A stretch of DNA of 18,054 bases from Chlamydiales bacterium (GTDB taxonomy: Bacteria; Chlamydiota; Chlamydiia; Chlamydiales; JAACFD01): positions 1-18,054 of the forward strand of contig JAACFD010000054.1 of the NCBI GenBank assembly GCA_009937555.1. Direction: 5' to 3'. Shown one piece after another: positions 7,102 through 14,293 of this stretch (the stretch's first letter is position 1; the number at the start of each line of letters is the position of its first letter). The notes beneath the pieces were generated by a model. The model saw only the letters and a program-made list of their open reading frames with translations, did no database searches and was not told the DNA's origin. A program made the translations under genes and the position numbers.

Positions 7102-7130
7102 GTGACTTTTTTTTCATTTTTTTAGATAAT
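7102..7130 (+). promoter_or_regulatory. Candidate sigma-70-type promoter of the PLD-family gene
   Basis: GTGACT (7102-7107, 4 of 6 matches to TTGACA) and GATAAT (7125-7130, 5 of 6 to TATAAT) are 17 bases apart. The start would be near 7137, with a leader of about 24 bases. It is divergent from the flagellin promoter, and the two -35 elements lie about seven bases apart, so the polymerases could interfere. Confidence 0.45.
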
Positions 7131-7160
7131 TTCCCCTAAGTCTATTAAGTACAAAAGCTA

Positions 7161-8168
7161 ATGAATCATAAGCAAAAAAACACAACTCTTACTCTCTTTT
7201 GGCTTTCATTTGCCTGCAGCCTTTTGTTCATAATAGGAGGTCTTTACTTCACCCTTTCCCCTTTTATATCTAACACTTACGAAAAAGTTTCTTCTAAAGA
7301 CCCTCAAAAACTCTACTCTAGATTTACCTTAGATAGTCTTGACGACTTATTCTGTAACTCAATTGCTCAATCAGAAAAAGGCCGCCTGTTTATCTTCTCT
7401 ATGAGCGAGAAAAAAGTATGGGAAACAAGTTTAAATACCCTTAAAAACAAAGATTTTAAGATTCTATACGATAAAAAATATGGCCAAAAGCTTAGCTCTC
7501 ATAAACTTAGTAACACTTCCCCGTATCCTAAGTCCTATATGATGCACTGCAAGCTACTAAGTTATAATGATGAAGTCTGCTTGATTGGCAGTGCCAACCT
7601 AACCCCCTCTTCCTTAAAGAAGGATCATAATTTAGTTATGGCTCTTTACAACCCAAGCTTTTCTAAGTGGCTATATAATCACTTTGAAGATCCTTCTCAA
7701 AATCACTATATAGATGAGCAGTTAGAGTTTTATATAACTCCCAAAAACCCACTTGCTATTGCAAGACTTAAAGAGCTAATAGCTCTAGCTAAAAATTCTA
7801 TAGAAGTTGCTATGTATACCTTCACACATACAGAGCTAGCTCAAGAGTTAGCTAAGGCTAAGCAAAGAGGGGTAAAAGTTTCAGTTATTGTAGAAAAGAA
7901 ACAGTTAAGAAGCTATAGCCAAGGAGTCGTTAATACTTTTAAACAGGCTAACGTCTCCTTATTATCCTTATATAGCCAAGAAATCATGCACCATAAATTT
8001 ATGCTCATAGACAAGGAGTTATTGTGCTTTGGTTCTTGTAACTGGACTCAAGGCGCATTTACTAAGAATAAAGACGCCTTTGCTGTTATTAAGCTTAGTC
8101 AAGACAACCAAAAAAAAATAGCGCTTATCTGGAGACGACTCAAGCTACTTAGCAAAGAAGAGGTTTAG
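7161..8168 (+). CDS. Membrane-anchored phospholipase D-superfamily protein
   Basis: This 335-residue protein has an N-terminal hydrophobic segment at about 13-36, either an uncleaved anchor or a signal, followed by two PLD-type half-domains. The second HKD motif is intact: His277, Lys279, Asp284, followed by GSCNWT (291-296). The first is HCKLLSYND with His129 and Lys131, but the residue at the Asp position is Asn136 (Asp137 follows), and GSANLT comes after it. Superfamily members cut phosphodiester bonds in phospholipids or nucleic acids; the sequence alone does not decide which. With the anchor, the catalytic part would face the periplasm or the cell surface, or remain membrane-bound in the cytosol. 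Chlamydiae carry several PLD-family proteins, which fits the context. No clear Shine-Dalgarno sequence precedes the ATG. Confidence 0.85.
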   Translation: MNHKQKNTTLTLFWLSFACSLLFIIGGLYFTLSPFISNTYEKVSSKDPQKLYSRFTLDSLDDLFCNSIAQSEKGRLFIFSMSEKKVWETSLNTLKNKDFKILYDKKYGQKLSSHKLSNTSPYPKSYMMHCKLLSYNDEVCLIGSANLTPSSLKKDHNLVMALYNPSFSKWLYNHFEDPSQNHYIDEQLEFYITPKNPLAIARLKELIALAKNSIEVAMYTFTHTELAQELAKAKQRGVKVSVIVEKKQLRSYSQGVVNTFKQANVSLLSLYSQEIMHHKFMLIDKELLCFGSCNWTQGAFTKNKDAFAVIKLSQDNQKKIALIWRRLKLLSKEEV

Positions 8169-8169
8169 G

Positions 8170-8191
8170 AAAAGCTTGAACTAAGCTTTTT
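8170..8191 (+). terminator. Candidate intrinsic terminator after the PLD-family gene
   Basis: AAAAGCTT (8170-8177) pairs fully with AAGCTTTT (8183-8190) around a five-base loop, one base after the PLD stop codon, and ends in five T. The stem has only two G-C pairs, so termination may be partial. The structure is nearly symmetric and could act on either strand. Confidence 0.45.
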
Positions 8192-8236
8192 AATCTCCTA
8201 AAATATCCCAAACCCTCAATAAGGAGCACCTTTATT

Positions 8237-8641
8237 ATGACAAACTTAACTATAAAATCTTGCGAGCAAACAGTTGAAGAATTTGTCCAAGATGTCATTT
8301 TAAAAGGAAACTTACAAAATGCAGCTAAGTACATTGATGCAGATGTATCTGTAAACTCTTTAGTTGGCATAAAAGGCAAAGGGATTGAAAAGTCTGTAGA
8401 AGCTTTAACTATATGGACTAAAGCTTTTGATATTATAGAAAACACCCTTCTTTTTTCTACTGTTTCTAATGACCGTGTTGTAAACCACTGGGAAGTTCGT
8501 GCGCTCCATACAGGAAAGCTACTTGATGTAGAAGCAAGCCAAAATGAGGTAACATTTACAGGCATTACTATGTACGAGGTGAAAGAAGGAAAAATTACCA
8601 GTATCTGGGGTTATAGTGATTTCCCCTACTCCTCTAACTAG
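8237..8641 (+). CDS. SnoaL/NTF2-like small protein
   Basis: This 134-residue protein has the pattern of the SnoaL-like branch of the NTF2 fold: an N-terminal helix region (EQTVEEFVQDVILKGN), YIDADVSVNS, then alternating strands ending with FTGITMYEVKEGKITSIWGYSDF (about 106-128). Such cone-shaped alpha+beta barrels bind small molecules or act as isomerases and cyclases; many have no known role, and I assign none here. The histidine in VNHWEVRA and aspartate in LLDVEA line the usual pocket strands. It has no signal peptide and should be cytosolic. The ATG is well supported by AAGGAG ten bases upstream. A terminator-like hairpin separates it from the PLD gene, but I see no clear promoter of its own, so read-through is possible. 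Confidence 0.75.
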   Translation: MTNLTIKSCEQTVEEFVQDVILKGNLQNAAKYIDADVSVNSLVGIKGKGIEKSVEALTIWTKAFDIIENTLLFSTVSNDRVVNHWEVRALHTGKLLDVEASQNEVTFTGITMYEVKEGKITSIWGYSDFPYSSN

Positions 8642-8649
8642 GTGTACTT

Positions 8650-8671
8650 CTTTATATATAAGATTTTTTTT
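8650..8671 (+). terminator. Weak terminator-like T tract after the SnoaL-like gene
   Basis: The short A-T stem TTATATATAA is followed by GATTTTTTTT, with eight T at 8664-8671. The T tract is good but the stem is only about four pairs, so this is a weak call based mainly on its place just after the stop codon. Confidence 0.22.
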
Positions 8672-8747
8672 AACTTAGAATATTAGCCCTATCTAACAGC
8701 TTTTTTACTCTAAGTAACTCTAAAGGAAACCATTAGCTTCTATTCCC

Positions 8748-8776
8748 TTGATCTTTTCTTTATAAACAGCTAAAAT
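8748..8776 (+). promoter_or_regulatory. Candidate sigma-70-type promoter of the TraB-like/ankyrin pair
   Basis: TTGATC (8748-8753, 4 of 6 matches to TTGACA) and TAAAAT (8771-8776, 5 of 6 to TATAAT) are exactly 17 bases apart. The start would lie near 8783, giving a leader of about 35 bases before the ATG at 8818. Confidence 0.5.
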
Positions 8777-8817
8777 TTAGAGAATTAGAATTAAAACAAA
8801 CAAAATAAAGATTTACT

Positions 8818-9759
8818 ATGTTAGATACCATCCAAAGCTACTTCAGCTTTTCAAGAGAAGTTAAAGCTGAAGATACAGAAACAGAGAAAGCGTTAAGAGA
8901 AGATCTTCTTGACCCTACTACAGCTTTAGCCTTAAAAAAGATCCCCTCTACTCCTCAAGGTAAGGGCTTAGTATGGGAAGTAAGCCTAAAAAACAGAAAA
9001 ATATACCTAGTAGGAACTGCTCACAAAATCACTCCTGACCAGCTACAGGCATTTGCTCCTAAGTTAATGCCTCTTGTAAAGCGATGTCAAAAAATATTTT
9101 TAGAAGCCGATATTAGAAACCATGAAGCTTCATTAAAGGCACATAATAAAATGGTCCAATCATGCAATAAAAACCCTTCTGAGTGGAAAGAAGAGTTAAA
9201 AATTGTCTTTTCTAAAAAACTAGCCTCCTACCTGTCAAGATTAGAGAAATACTCTGAAAGTGAAATTAGCTCATTCATCAACAAATTAGATCATAACTTT
9301 CTAGAAACTGCCTACCATAAGCTATTAGATGCACTACAAAGCGATAAATCAGAAGTTCTAGAACTATGCCTACTAGAGGCCCTACAGCATCTTAACTGTG
9401 AAGCTGAAATCATAGGCCTGCACTCACATCAAGCTGTAACACAAATAGCATTTGAGATGCACAGTTCTCTAGCTAAAGATAAGTCTTTAAAAAAGCTACC
9501 TCCACTTAGTGATGAACTCATTAATGCAGTAGATAAAGGCGCTCATAAAGTATTTGAACAGCTAAGAAAAGCTCACCAACTATCAAAGTACTATAAGCAC
9601 TTTAACCGCTCCATTGCTTCAACTATGATCAAGGAGTTGAAAGGGCAAAGTAGAAATGAAAACGCCCTATTTATTATAGGGGCTTTGCATACTAGTGGAG
9701 ATGATGGAGTAATTACATTGCTCAAAAAAAACAAGGGAATACAAATAAAGAGGGTATAA
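8818..9759 (+). CDS. TraB/GumN-family protein
   Basis: This 313-residue protein has the family's two flanking motifs: YLVGTAHKI near the start (Gly66, Thr67, His69), followed by IFLEADI at 93-99, and at the C-terminus FIIGALHTSGDDGVITLL (His291) and a terminal strand IQIKRV. These glycine-histidine motifs and the acidic residue are shared by TraB, PrgY, GumN and Tiki proteins, and some members are proposed metal-dependent proteases. The middle (about 100-280) is helical and lysine-rich. There is no signal peptide or membrane segment, unlike many bacterial GumN proteins, so it should be cytosolic or exported by a signal-less route. It begins behind a good promoter match and is followed one base later by the ankyrin gene. 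The exact activity is unknown. Confidence 0.75.
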   Translation: MLDTIQSYFSFSREVKAEDTETEKALREDLLDPTTALALKKIPSTPQGKGLVWEVSLKNRKIYLVGTAHKITPDQLQAFAPKLMPLVKRCQKIFLEADIRNHEASLKAHNKMVQSCNKNPSEWKEELKIVFSKKLASYLSRLEKYSESEISSFINKLDHNFLETAYHKLLDALQSDKSEVLELCLLEALQHLNCEAEIIGLHSHQAVTQIAFEMHSSLAKDKSLKKLPPLSDELINAVDKGAHKVFEQLRKAHQLSKYYKHFNRSIASTMIKELKGQSRNENALFIIGALHTSGDDGVITLLKKNKGIQIKRV

Positions 9760-9760
9760 A

Positions 9761-10579
9761 GTGGAAGTTACAAGTGATTCGACTATTAGCAAAACTGTAG
9801 AAAGTAGCCCTACAGAAGAAGTTTCTTCTGAAACCAATTACAAACCCGGCGATCTAGTACACTATGTTTTAAGAGAAGATGTCAATGAAGAGCTTAGCAA
9901 AGCTTTACAAAAGCGTGACATTGAAGAGATTGAGTGGAACCTACGTCTTGGAGCGAATCCACAAATCACTGATGAAAATGGTAATAATATTCTACATATT
10001 GCCTCTAGTACAAAAAACATAGCTCTTGCTCAATTAGGCCTTACACACAAAGTAGCTATAGATGTAGTTAACAATGAGGGAGTGACTCCCCTTCAATCGT
10101 CAATACTTTCCACTAAGGATCACTATGACAAGCAAAATAAAATCACTCAAGGTATGCTTAAAGAAGTAAAAGACATTTTATTTCATGATAAAGGCAACTT
10201 CCAAAAACCAGCTTCTCACCTATTCTTTCCAGCATCAAACCAATGCTCAAGAAGAGTAATAGAGCTTATGGGCAATCACTACCTTTCATCAAAACAGTTC
10301 ACTAAGTTATCTACTACAAAACAACAGTTTCTTTTAGATAACCTTCTTAGACAATGCATTGTCAATGCCTACAAATCTGATAATACAGAGTTTTTAGATC
10401 TAGCTAATAAGCTATTGAAAAAAGGGGCAAATCCAAGCTCCTTTTTTAGCAACAAGCTAAAACAGACTCTTCTTCACTATACCAAAACACATAAACTAAA
10501 ACGCCTCTCATATGCTCTGCTAAAAGCTGGTGCTTCCTTAGAGGTAAAAGATGTTAGAGGCAGAAAGCCAGGTGAGTAA
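9761..10579 (+). CDS. Ankyrin-repeat protein
   Basis: This 272-residue protein starts at GTG, supported by AGAGGG six bases upstream and by its position one base after the TraB-like stop. The first 30 residues are Ser/Thr/Glu-rich and probably disordered. Ankyrin-type repeats are seen at about 44-120 (LRLGANPQITDENGNNILHIA, then VVNNEGVTPLQSSI) and again at about 205-268 (LLKKGANPSSF, TLLHYTKTHK, LLKAGASLEVKDVRGRKP). The intervening stretch, about 120-200, is helical and less clearly repetitive. Ankyrin repeats bind other proteins, and in intracellular bacteria such proteins are often, though not always, secreted effectors. No signal peptide or membrane helix is present. Tight coupling to the TraB-like gene suggests that the two act together or share a target; this is inference. 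Confidence 0.8.
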   Translation: MEVTSDSTISKTVESSPTEEVSSETNYKPGDLVHYVLREDVNEELSKALQKRDIEEIEWNLRLGANPQITDENGNNILHIASSTKNIALAQLGLTHKVAIDVVNNEGVTPLQSSILSTKDHYDKQNKITQGMLKEVKDILFHDKGNFQKPASHLFFPASNQCSRRVIELMGNHYLSSKQFTKLSTTKQQFLLDNLLRQCIVNAYKSDNTEFLDLANKLLKKGANPSSFFSNKLKQTLLHYTKTHKLKRLSYALLKAGASLEVKDVRGRKPGE

Positions 10580-10678
10580 CTACCTACTTTAATAACAAAT
10601 ACTTAAAGAAAAGTCTTTTAATAGTTACTAATTATAACTTGCTTCTTTTTTTCACATTCAGTACTCATAGAATTTAAA

Positions 10679-10695
10679 GCCTTTATTATAAAGGC
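10679..10695. repeat. Perfect inverted repeat upstream of the LemA-like gene
   Basis: GCCTTTA (10679-10685) and TAAAGGC (10689-10695) form a seven-pair hairpin with a three-base loop in the 165-base gap between the ankyrin gene and the LemA-like gene. No T tract follows on the plus strand; on the minus strand only TTTAAA follows. It could be a weak terminator for the ankyrin transcript or a protein-binding site. Two TATAAT sequences (10706-10711 and 10718-10723) follow it, without good -35 partners. Confidence 0.35.
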
Positions 10696-10744
10696 AGAGA
10701 AAACCTATAATTTAATTTATAATTTTTGTGTTTTAAAGATTACA

Positions 10745-11299
10745 ATGTTCTTAGACATCATAGTTTACACACTTTTTGCCGCTAGCCTAGCTGCTATTTT
10801 GTATGCTTTTCATGTCTTTATTCAATTAATTCGCCTTAAAAAGAATATCAAGAAAAACTGGAGTTATTTAGACATTCAGTTTCACCATAGACATGTCCTT
10901 TGTGATCAGTTGATAGAAAAGACGCTATATGTCCCTGATGTTCAGATCTACATCAACCCTATTGAAGAGCTTAAAAGAGAAGCTTCTGCTCTGAATAAGA
11001 AAGTAGAAGTTACAGGAGGAGCAAAGTCTCCATTTTTTAAGCAGCTGGTAAAAAAAGAAGAAAAACTTAAGGAATCATTAGAGCTATTTATAGAGTTGTT
11101 TAGTCAAGCTCCAGAATCGACCACTAAGCAAGAGCTTAAAACTGTTGTGAGAAATATCTGTTCTACATTTGAAAAAGAAGAAACCTTTAAAAGCAGGTAT
11201 AACTTTTCAACTAAAAGACTTATGCTTTATCAAAGCCGTTTTCCTGCTAAGAGTATATCCCAGAAAATCAGAATGCACCACTTTGTAGAGATACCTTAG
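10745..11299 (+). CDS. LemA-like membrane protein
   Basis: This 184-residue protein has one N-terminal membrane helix at about 5-29 followed by LIRLKKNIKKNWSYLDIQFHHRHVL (28-52), which matches the LemA pattern of a helix, a basic stretch, then a W-x-x-(I/L)-D-I-Q-x-x-x-R segment. The C-terminal RYNFSTKRLMLYQSRFPAKSI (151-171) matches the LemA RYN-x3-x4-Y-x3-P block, and FVEIP ends it. The middle is helical and charged, giving a membrane-anchored helical bundle. LemA proteins are widespread and their role is unsettled. The middle segment differs enough from typical LemA that I call it LemA-like. Its stop overlaps the fliA stop by four bases on the opposite strand. No strong Shine-Dalgarno sequence is seen. 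Confidence 0.7.
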   Translation: MFLDIIVYTLFAASLAAILYAFHVFIQLIRLKKNIKKNWSYLDIQFHHRHVLCDQLIEKTLYVPDVQIYINPIEELKREASALNKKVEVTGGAKSPFFKQLVKKEEKLKESLELFIELFSQAPESTTKQELKTVVRNICSTFEKEETFKSRYNFSTKRLMLYQSRFPAKSISQKIRMHHFVEIP

Positions 11300-12072
11300 A
11301 GAAAGTTAGCATAGTCTTTGATAAAGCTTTGTAAACGCCCTCTTAGCTTCATAATAGCCTTTGCATGTATTTGGGATACTCTAGACTCACTCACCCCCAT
11401 TACTTCCCCTATTTCTTTAAGCATAAGGTTTTCGTAGTAATAAAGGACTAGGACCATTCTTTCTTTTTCTGGAAGCTCTAAAATAGCTTCTTCTATGAGC
11501 TTTGCAAATTCATTTCTATCAGCAATTTCAAAACTTGTTTTAGCCTTCTGATCAGGAATACGCTCTAGTATTGGAAGATTTTCTGCATCAGCATCTTCTG
11601 TAGAGTTTAGAGGAATGAGAACTGCAGGGCGCACTTTAGCCAGAAGATCTTGATAATCATCTACTGAAAGCTCCATTTTTTTGGCAACTTCATCATCACT
11701 AGGCTCTCTGTCTAAATCTTCTTGAAGCTCTCTTTGAGCTTGAGCTACTAGTGCTGCTTTTTGGTGCACACTTCGGGGAACCCAATCAAGTGCACGCATT
11801 TCATCAATAATAGCTCCTTTAATTAAAAAAGAGGCATAAGTCTCAAATTTATTCTTCATTTCAGGGTCAAAACGATCAACAGCTTTCATCAACCCCATAA
11901 CACCTGTTGAGTACATGTCTTCCATGCTAACATGCTTAGGAAAACCTGACGCCAGACGCTTCACTACTTGCTTAACTAAAAATAAGTAATGAGTGATGAG
12001 TTCATCGCGCAAGTCCTCATCATTTGTCTTTTTATACTCTTTCCACTTTTTATTGATCTCTTCTTTTTCCAT
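11296..12072 (-). CDS. fliA: RNA polymerase sigma factor FliA (sigma-28)
   Basis: This 258-residue sigma factor directs RNA polymerase to flagellar late-gene promoters. Region 2 covers about 22-92 (MEDMYSTGVMGLMKAVDRFDP, then FETYASFLIKGAIIDEMRALDWVPR, the sigma-28 family signature). Region 3 lies at about 97-160. Region 4 lies at about 190-250, with a helix-turn-helix LKEIGEVMGVSESRVSQIHAKAIMKLR at 218-244. Region 1.1 is absent, as expected for this group. It is the last gene of the minus-strand flagellar cluster, 18 bases after a small membrane protein gene, and convergent with the LemA-like gene. The flagellin gene in this window carries a promoter fitting this factor. No anti-sigma gene flgM is visible in the window. 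Confidence 0.96.
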   Translation of the reverse strand: MEKEEINKKWKEYKKTNDEDLRDELITHYLFLVKQVVKRLASGFPKHVSMEDMYSTGVMGLMKAVDRFDPEMKNKFETYASFLIKGAIIDEMRALDWVPRSVHQKAALVAQAQRELQEDLDREPSDDEVAKKMELSVDDYQDLLAKVRPAVLIPLNSTEDADAENLPILERIPDQKAKTSFEIADRNEFAKLIEEAILELPEKERMVLVLYYYENLMLKEIGEVMGVSESRVSQIHAKAIMKLRGRLQSFIKDYANFL

Positions 12073-12090
12073 ACTCTAGGGCACCTTTAG

Positions 12091-12477
12091 CTAACTTTTA
12101 GCTGCTTTTTCCTCAGGCTTTTTTTCCGCTTCACTGGCTTTTTCTTTCTCATTATCCTGTTGCTTATGCACTTTAGTTTTGATGAGTTTGCCATCGCTAA
12201 TCTCATCAATTTTTTCTACCTCGTCTAAAGGTATGGTGTGCTGTAGTTCTTTCTCCACTTCCTTCTTATACTTTTCTTCTTCAATAGGTCGAATAATAGA
12301 AAGGTATAAGTGGTGCATTAAAAGCTGGGAAATGATTCCCACCACCCACATGGTACCAAGGGAGTAAAGCACTACATCTAGCCAACTATGACCAATGTAT
12401 AGTGAGACAGCTCCAACTAGCAAAGTACTAATCAAGGTAAAAATAAAGACTATTAAAAAAAGTGCTCGCTTATCCAT
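12091..12477 (-). CDS. Small two-helix membrane protein between flhF and fliA, unknown function
   Basis: This 128-residue protein is not recognised. Residues about 5-28 and 33-58 are two membrane helices, followed by a cytosolic tail that is at first amphipathic (EEEKYKKEVEKELQHTIPLDEVEKIDE) and then very rich in Lys, Glu and Ala (about 105-128), probably disordered. I chose the ATG at 12477, with AGG seven bases upstream; a GTG one codon earlier is possible. It is in the slot between flhF and fliA that FlhG (a MinD-type ATPase) usually occupies, but it has no Walker motifs and no similarity to FlhG that I can see. It lies 8 bases after flhF and 18 before fliA, so it is certainly in the same transcript. 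A role in anchoring or placing the flagellar apparatus is only a guess from context. Confidence 0.75.
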   Translation of the reverse strand: MDKRALFLIVFIFTLISTLLVGAVSLYIGHSWLDVVLYSLGTMWVVGIISQLLMHHLYLSIIRPIEEEKYKKEVEKELQHTIPLDEVEKIDEISDGKLIKTKVHKQQDNEKEKASEAEKKPEEKAAKS

Positions 12478-12485
12478 CACGTAAC

Positions 12486-14258
12486 CTAACTATTAGCTAT
12501 ACGTTGTAAAACTTGAAAACTCTCATCATTATGCTGCAGCAAAATATTCTTCGCTATTTTTTGCTGATCTGCCAACACCAGGTCCTCCGGCACACGCTTA
12601 CCCATAGAGAGGTAGCATATTGGCTTTTTAGTTCTTCCTGAGATATTAACCAAAGACCCCCAGGAGATCGTTTCATCTAACTTTGTGAAGATAAGACCTT
12701 CTAGATTAAACGCCGAAAATGACTGTATAATACCGTAGTTATCTACATCTTTTGTGTTAGCACTAAGGGTTAAGTAGAGTTGTATCTCACCCCATTTCTC
12801 TATTACCTCAGCAAGGTCTTTTACTTCTTGATGAAGGTATTGGTTTCTTCCTGAAGTATCTACTAAAACTAGTTCAAACTCATCTAATTTTGGCTTAATA
12901 GCTTCCACTTCTTTCACATCGGTAACATCAAAGTATTCAATTTGCTGTTCTTTAGCAAAGCTAGTGATAGGAGCCTTTCCAAATTTATCATGATCTAAAT
13001 TAACAATCGCTACTTTCTTGCCAAAAACATGTGCGTAAAGTGAAGCTAGTTTAGCTAAGGTTGTCGTCTTGCCCACCCCTGTTGAACCTACTAAAGCTAC
13101 GTATGTAGTTCTTTCAGATCCTAGCTCAATAGGGCCTCCAACATTAATACGCTTAGCTAACTCATCCTTTAGTAAGTTTAAGTGCTGAGTTCGCTCTTCG
13201 CTATCTTTAGCAAAATCTTCAATACTAACCTGACGATTAACCTCTTCTTCAACCTCCCATGCAATATTTCTAGAAACGCCCTTAGAAATTAAAAACTTCA
13301 TATCTGCATGATGAGGCTCTGACTGGCTCTTTTTACTTTGCTTTTCTACTTCTTTTTTAATCCCATACTGCGCCTGCTTCATTTCTTCTCGAATAATATC
13401 TCGAATAGCATTCAAATCTACTGGGTTCGGTGACTGTTTTACACTATCATGTGAAACTTTAGCTTCTTCTAAACCGCCTTTAGTTTGCGTTTCTGCAACA
13501 GGGCTTACCATCGCCGGTTGCTTATTATTCATTACAGGAGGCTGTTCAGACTGTATTTTTGATAGCAAGCGCTCCCCTAGCTGCTGCATTTGCTGAGCCT
13601 GAGAAGACTGAGGGCTAGACTTTTTCCTACTTGGTGAACTCTCCTGCGAGTTTGACATTGCAACACTACTGACTTCTTTGTGGATAGGCATCTTATTACC
13701 TACCTTACCAAAAGGCGAGTAAGTGCCTGAAGCTTTCGCTGATGCAGCATCACTCATTTCAATCTGATCAGGACCACTAGAAGAGACGCTAGGAGCTGGT
13801 GCGGATACTACATTTTGGCTAAGGCTTAGAGTAGCTCCTTCCGTTTTCAACTCCTTTGGAGCTGCAAAAGGTGATGCTGATTGTGCTGTAGCAGCGGAAG
13901 GCTCATAAGGAGCTTCTTCAGAACCTTGTGTAAACTTGCTCATCAATTCTTTGAGCTGACCAAGATTCTCATTTAAACCTTCTTTTGTAACTGCAGATGG
14001 AGCGGCTTTTTTAGAAGGCATCGCTTTCTTACTCACCGGACTTTTCACTTCGCTTGTAGGCTTAGACTGCTTGTAGCTTTCTAAATCACTCTCTTCAATC
14101 GCAGCTGTAACCTCTACTTGTTCTGTACTGAATAAGCCTTTAATCCCTTTTTCTTTAAGTAAACGAGAGGTAAGGATAATAGCATCAGGGCCCAGATCTT
14201 CTTCAATTTTCTTTTGTGCCTCTTCGATCGTATTAGCTTTGTATTTCTTAATAATCAT
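12486..14258 (-). CDS. flhF: Flagellar SRP-like GTPase FlhF
   Basis: FlhF is a membrane-associated SRP-family GTPase that sets the position and early assembly of flagella. The 590-residue protein starts with the family's MIIKKYKANTIEEAQKKI and GPDAIILTSR (1-32). A long low-complexity, Ser/Pro/Ala/Gln-rich linker follows (about 65-280), then an N-type helical part and the GTPase core: P-loop GSTGVGKTTT (391-400), G3 DTSGR (467-471), G4 TKLD (525-528) and VPEDL (556-560). The family's G2 motif (D-x-Y-R-x-x-A/G) is replaced by LDHDKFGKAP at 421-430, losing the arginine. It is longer than many FlhF because of the linker. GGAAG is eight bases upstream of the ATG. The gene follows flhA by 35 bases. 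The partner gene flhG is not found here. Confidence 0.94.
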   Translation of the reverse strand: MIIKKYKANTIEEAQKKIEEDLGPDAIILTSRLLKEKGIKGLFSTEQVEVTAAIEESDLESYKQSKPTSEVKSPVSKKAMPSKKAAPSAVTKEGLNENLGQLKELMSKFTQGSEEAPYEPSAATAQSASPFAAPKELKTEGATLSLSQNVVSAPAPSVSSSGPDQIEMSDAASAKASGTYSPFGKVGNKMPIHKEVSSVAMSNSQESSPSRKKSSPQSSQAQQMQQLGERLLSKIQSEQPPVMNNKQPAMVSPVAETQTKGGLEEAKVSHDSVKQSPNPVDLNAIRDIIREEMKQAQYGIKKEVEKQSKKSQSEPHHADMKFLISKGVSRNIAWEVEEEVNRQVSIEDFAKDSEERTQHLNLLKDELAKRINVGGPIELGSERTTYVALVGSTGVGKTTTLAKLASLYAHVFGKKVAIVNLDHDKFGKAPITSFAKEQQIEYFDVTDVKEVEAIKPKLDEFELVLVDTSGRNQYLHQEVKDLAEVIEKWGEIQLYLTLSANTKDVDNYGIIQSFSAFNLEGLIFTKLDETISWGSLVNISGRTKKPICYLSMGKRVPEDLVLADQQKIAKNILLQHNDESFQVLQRIANS

Positions 14259-14293
14259 ATTTCTAGCTTCCCTTTTAGTTTACTGTGCAAAGC

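Noticed and set aside
6890..7105. Plus-strand open frame of 71 codons over the flagellin 5' end
   Set aside because: It lies opposite the strongly supported flagellin N-terminus and its promoter, has no recognisable domain and no better Shine-Dalgarno; it is a shadow frame.
8149..8565. Minus-strand open frame of 138 codons opposite the SnoaL-like gene
   Set aside because: The plus-strand gene has a good AAGGAG site and a recognisable fold; the opposite frame is serine/phenylalanine-rich and matches nothing.
12179..12367. Plus-strand open frame opposite the small membrane protein
   Set aside because: It has very high serine content, no ribosome site and lies antisense to a gene embedded in the flagellar operon.
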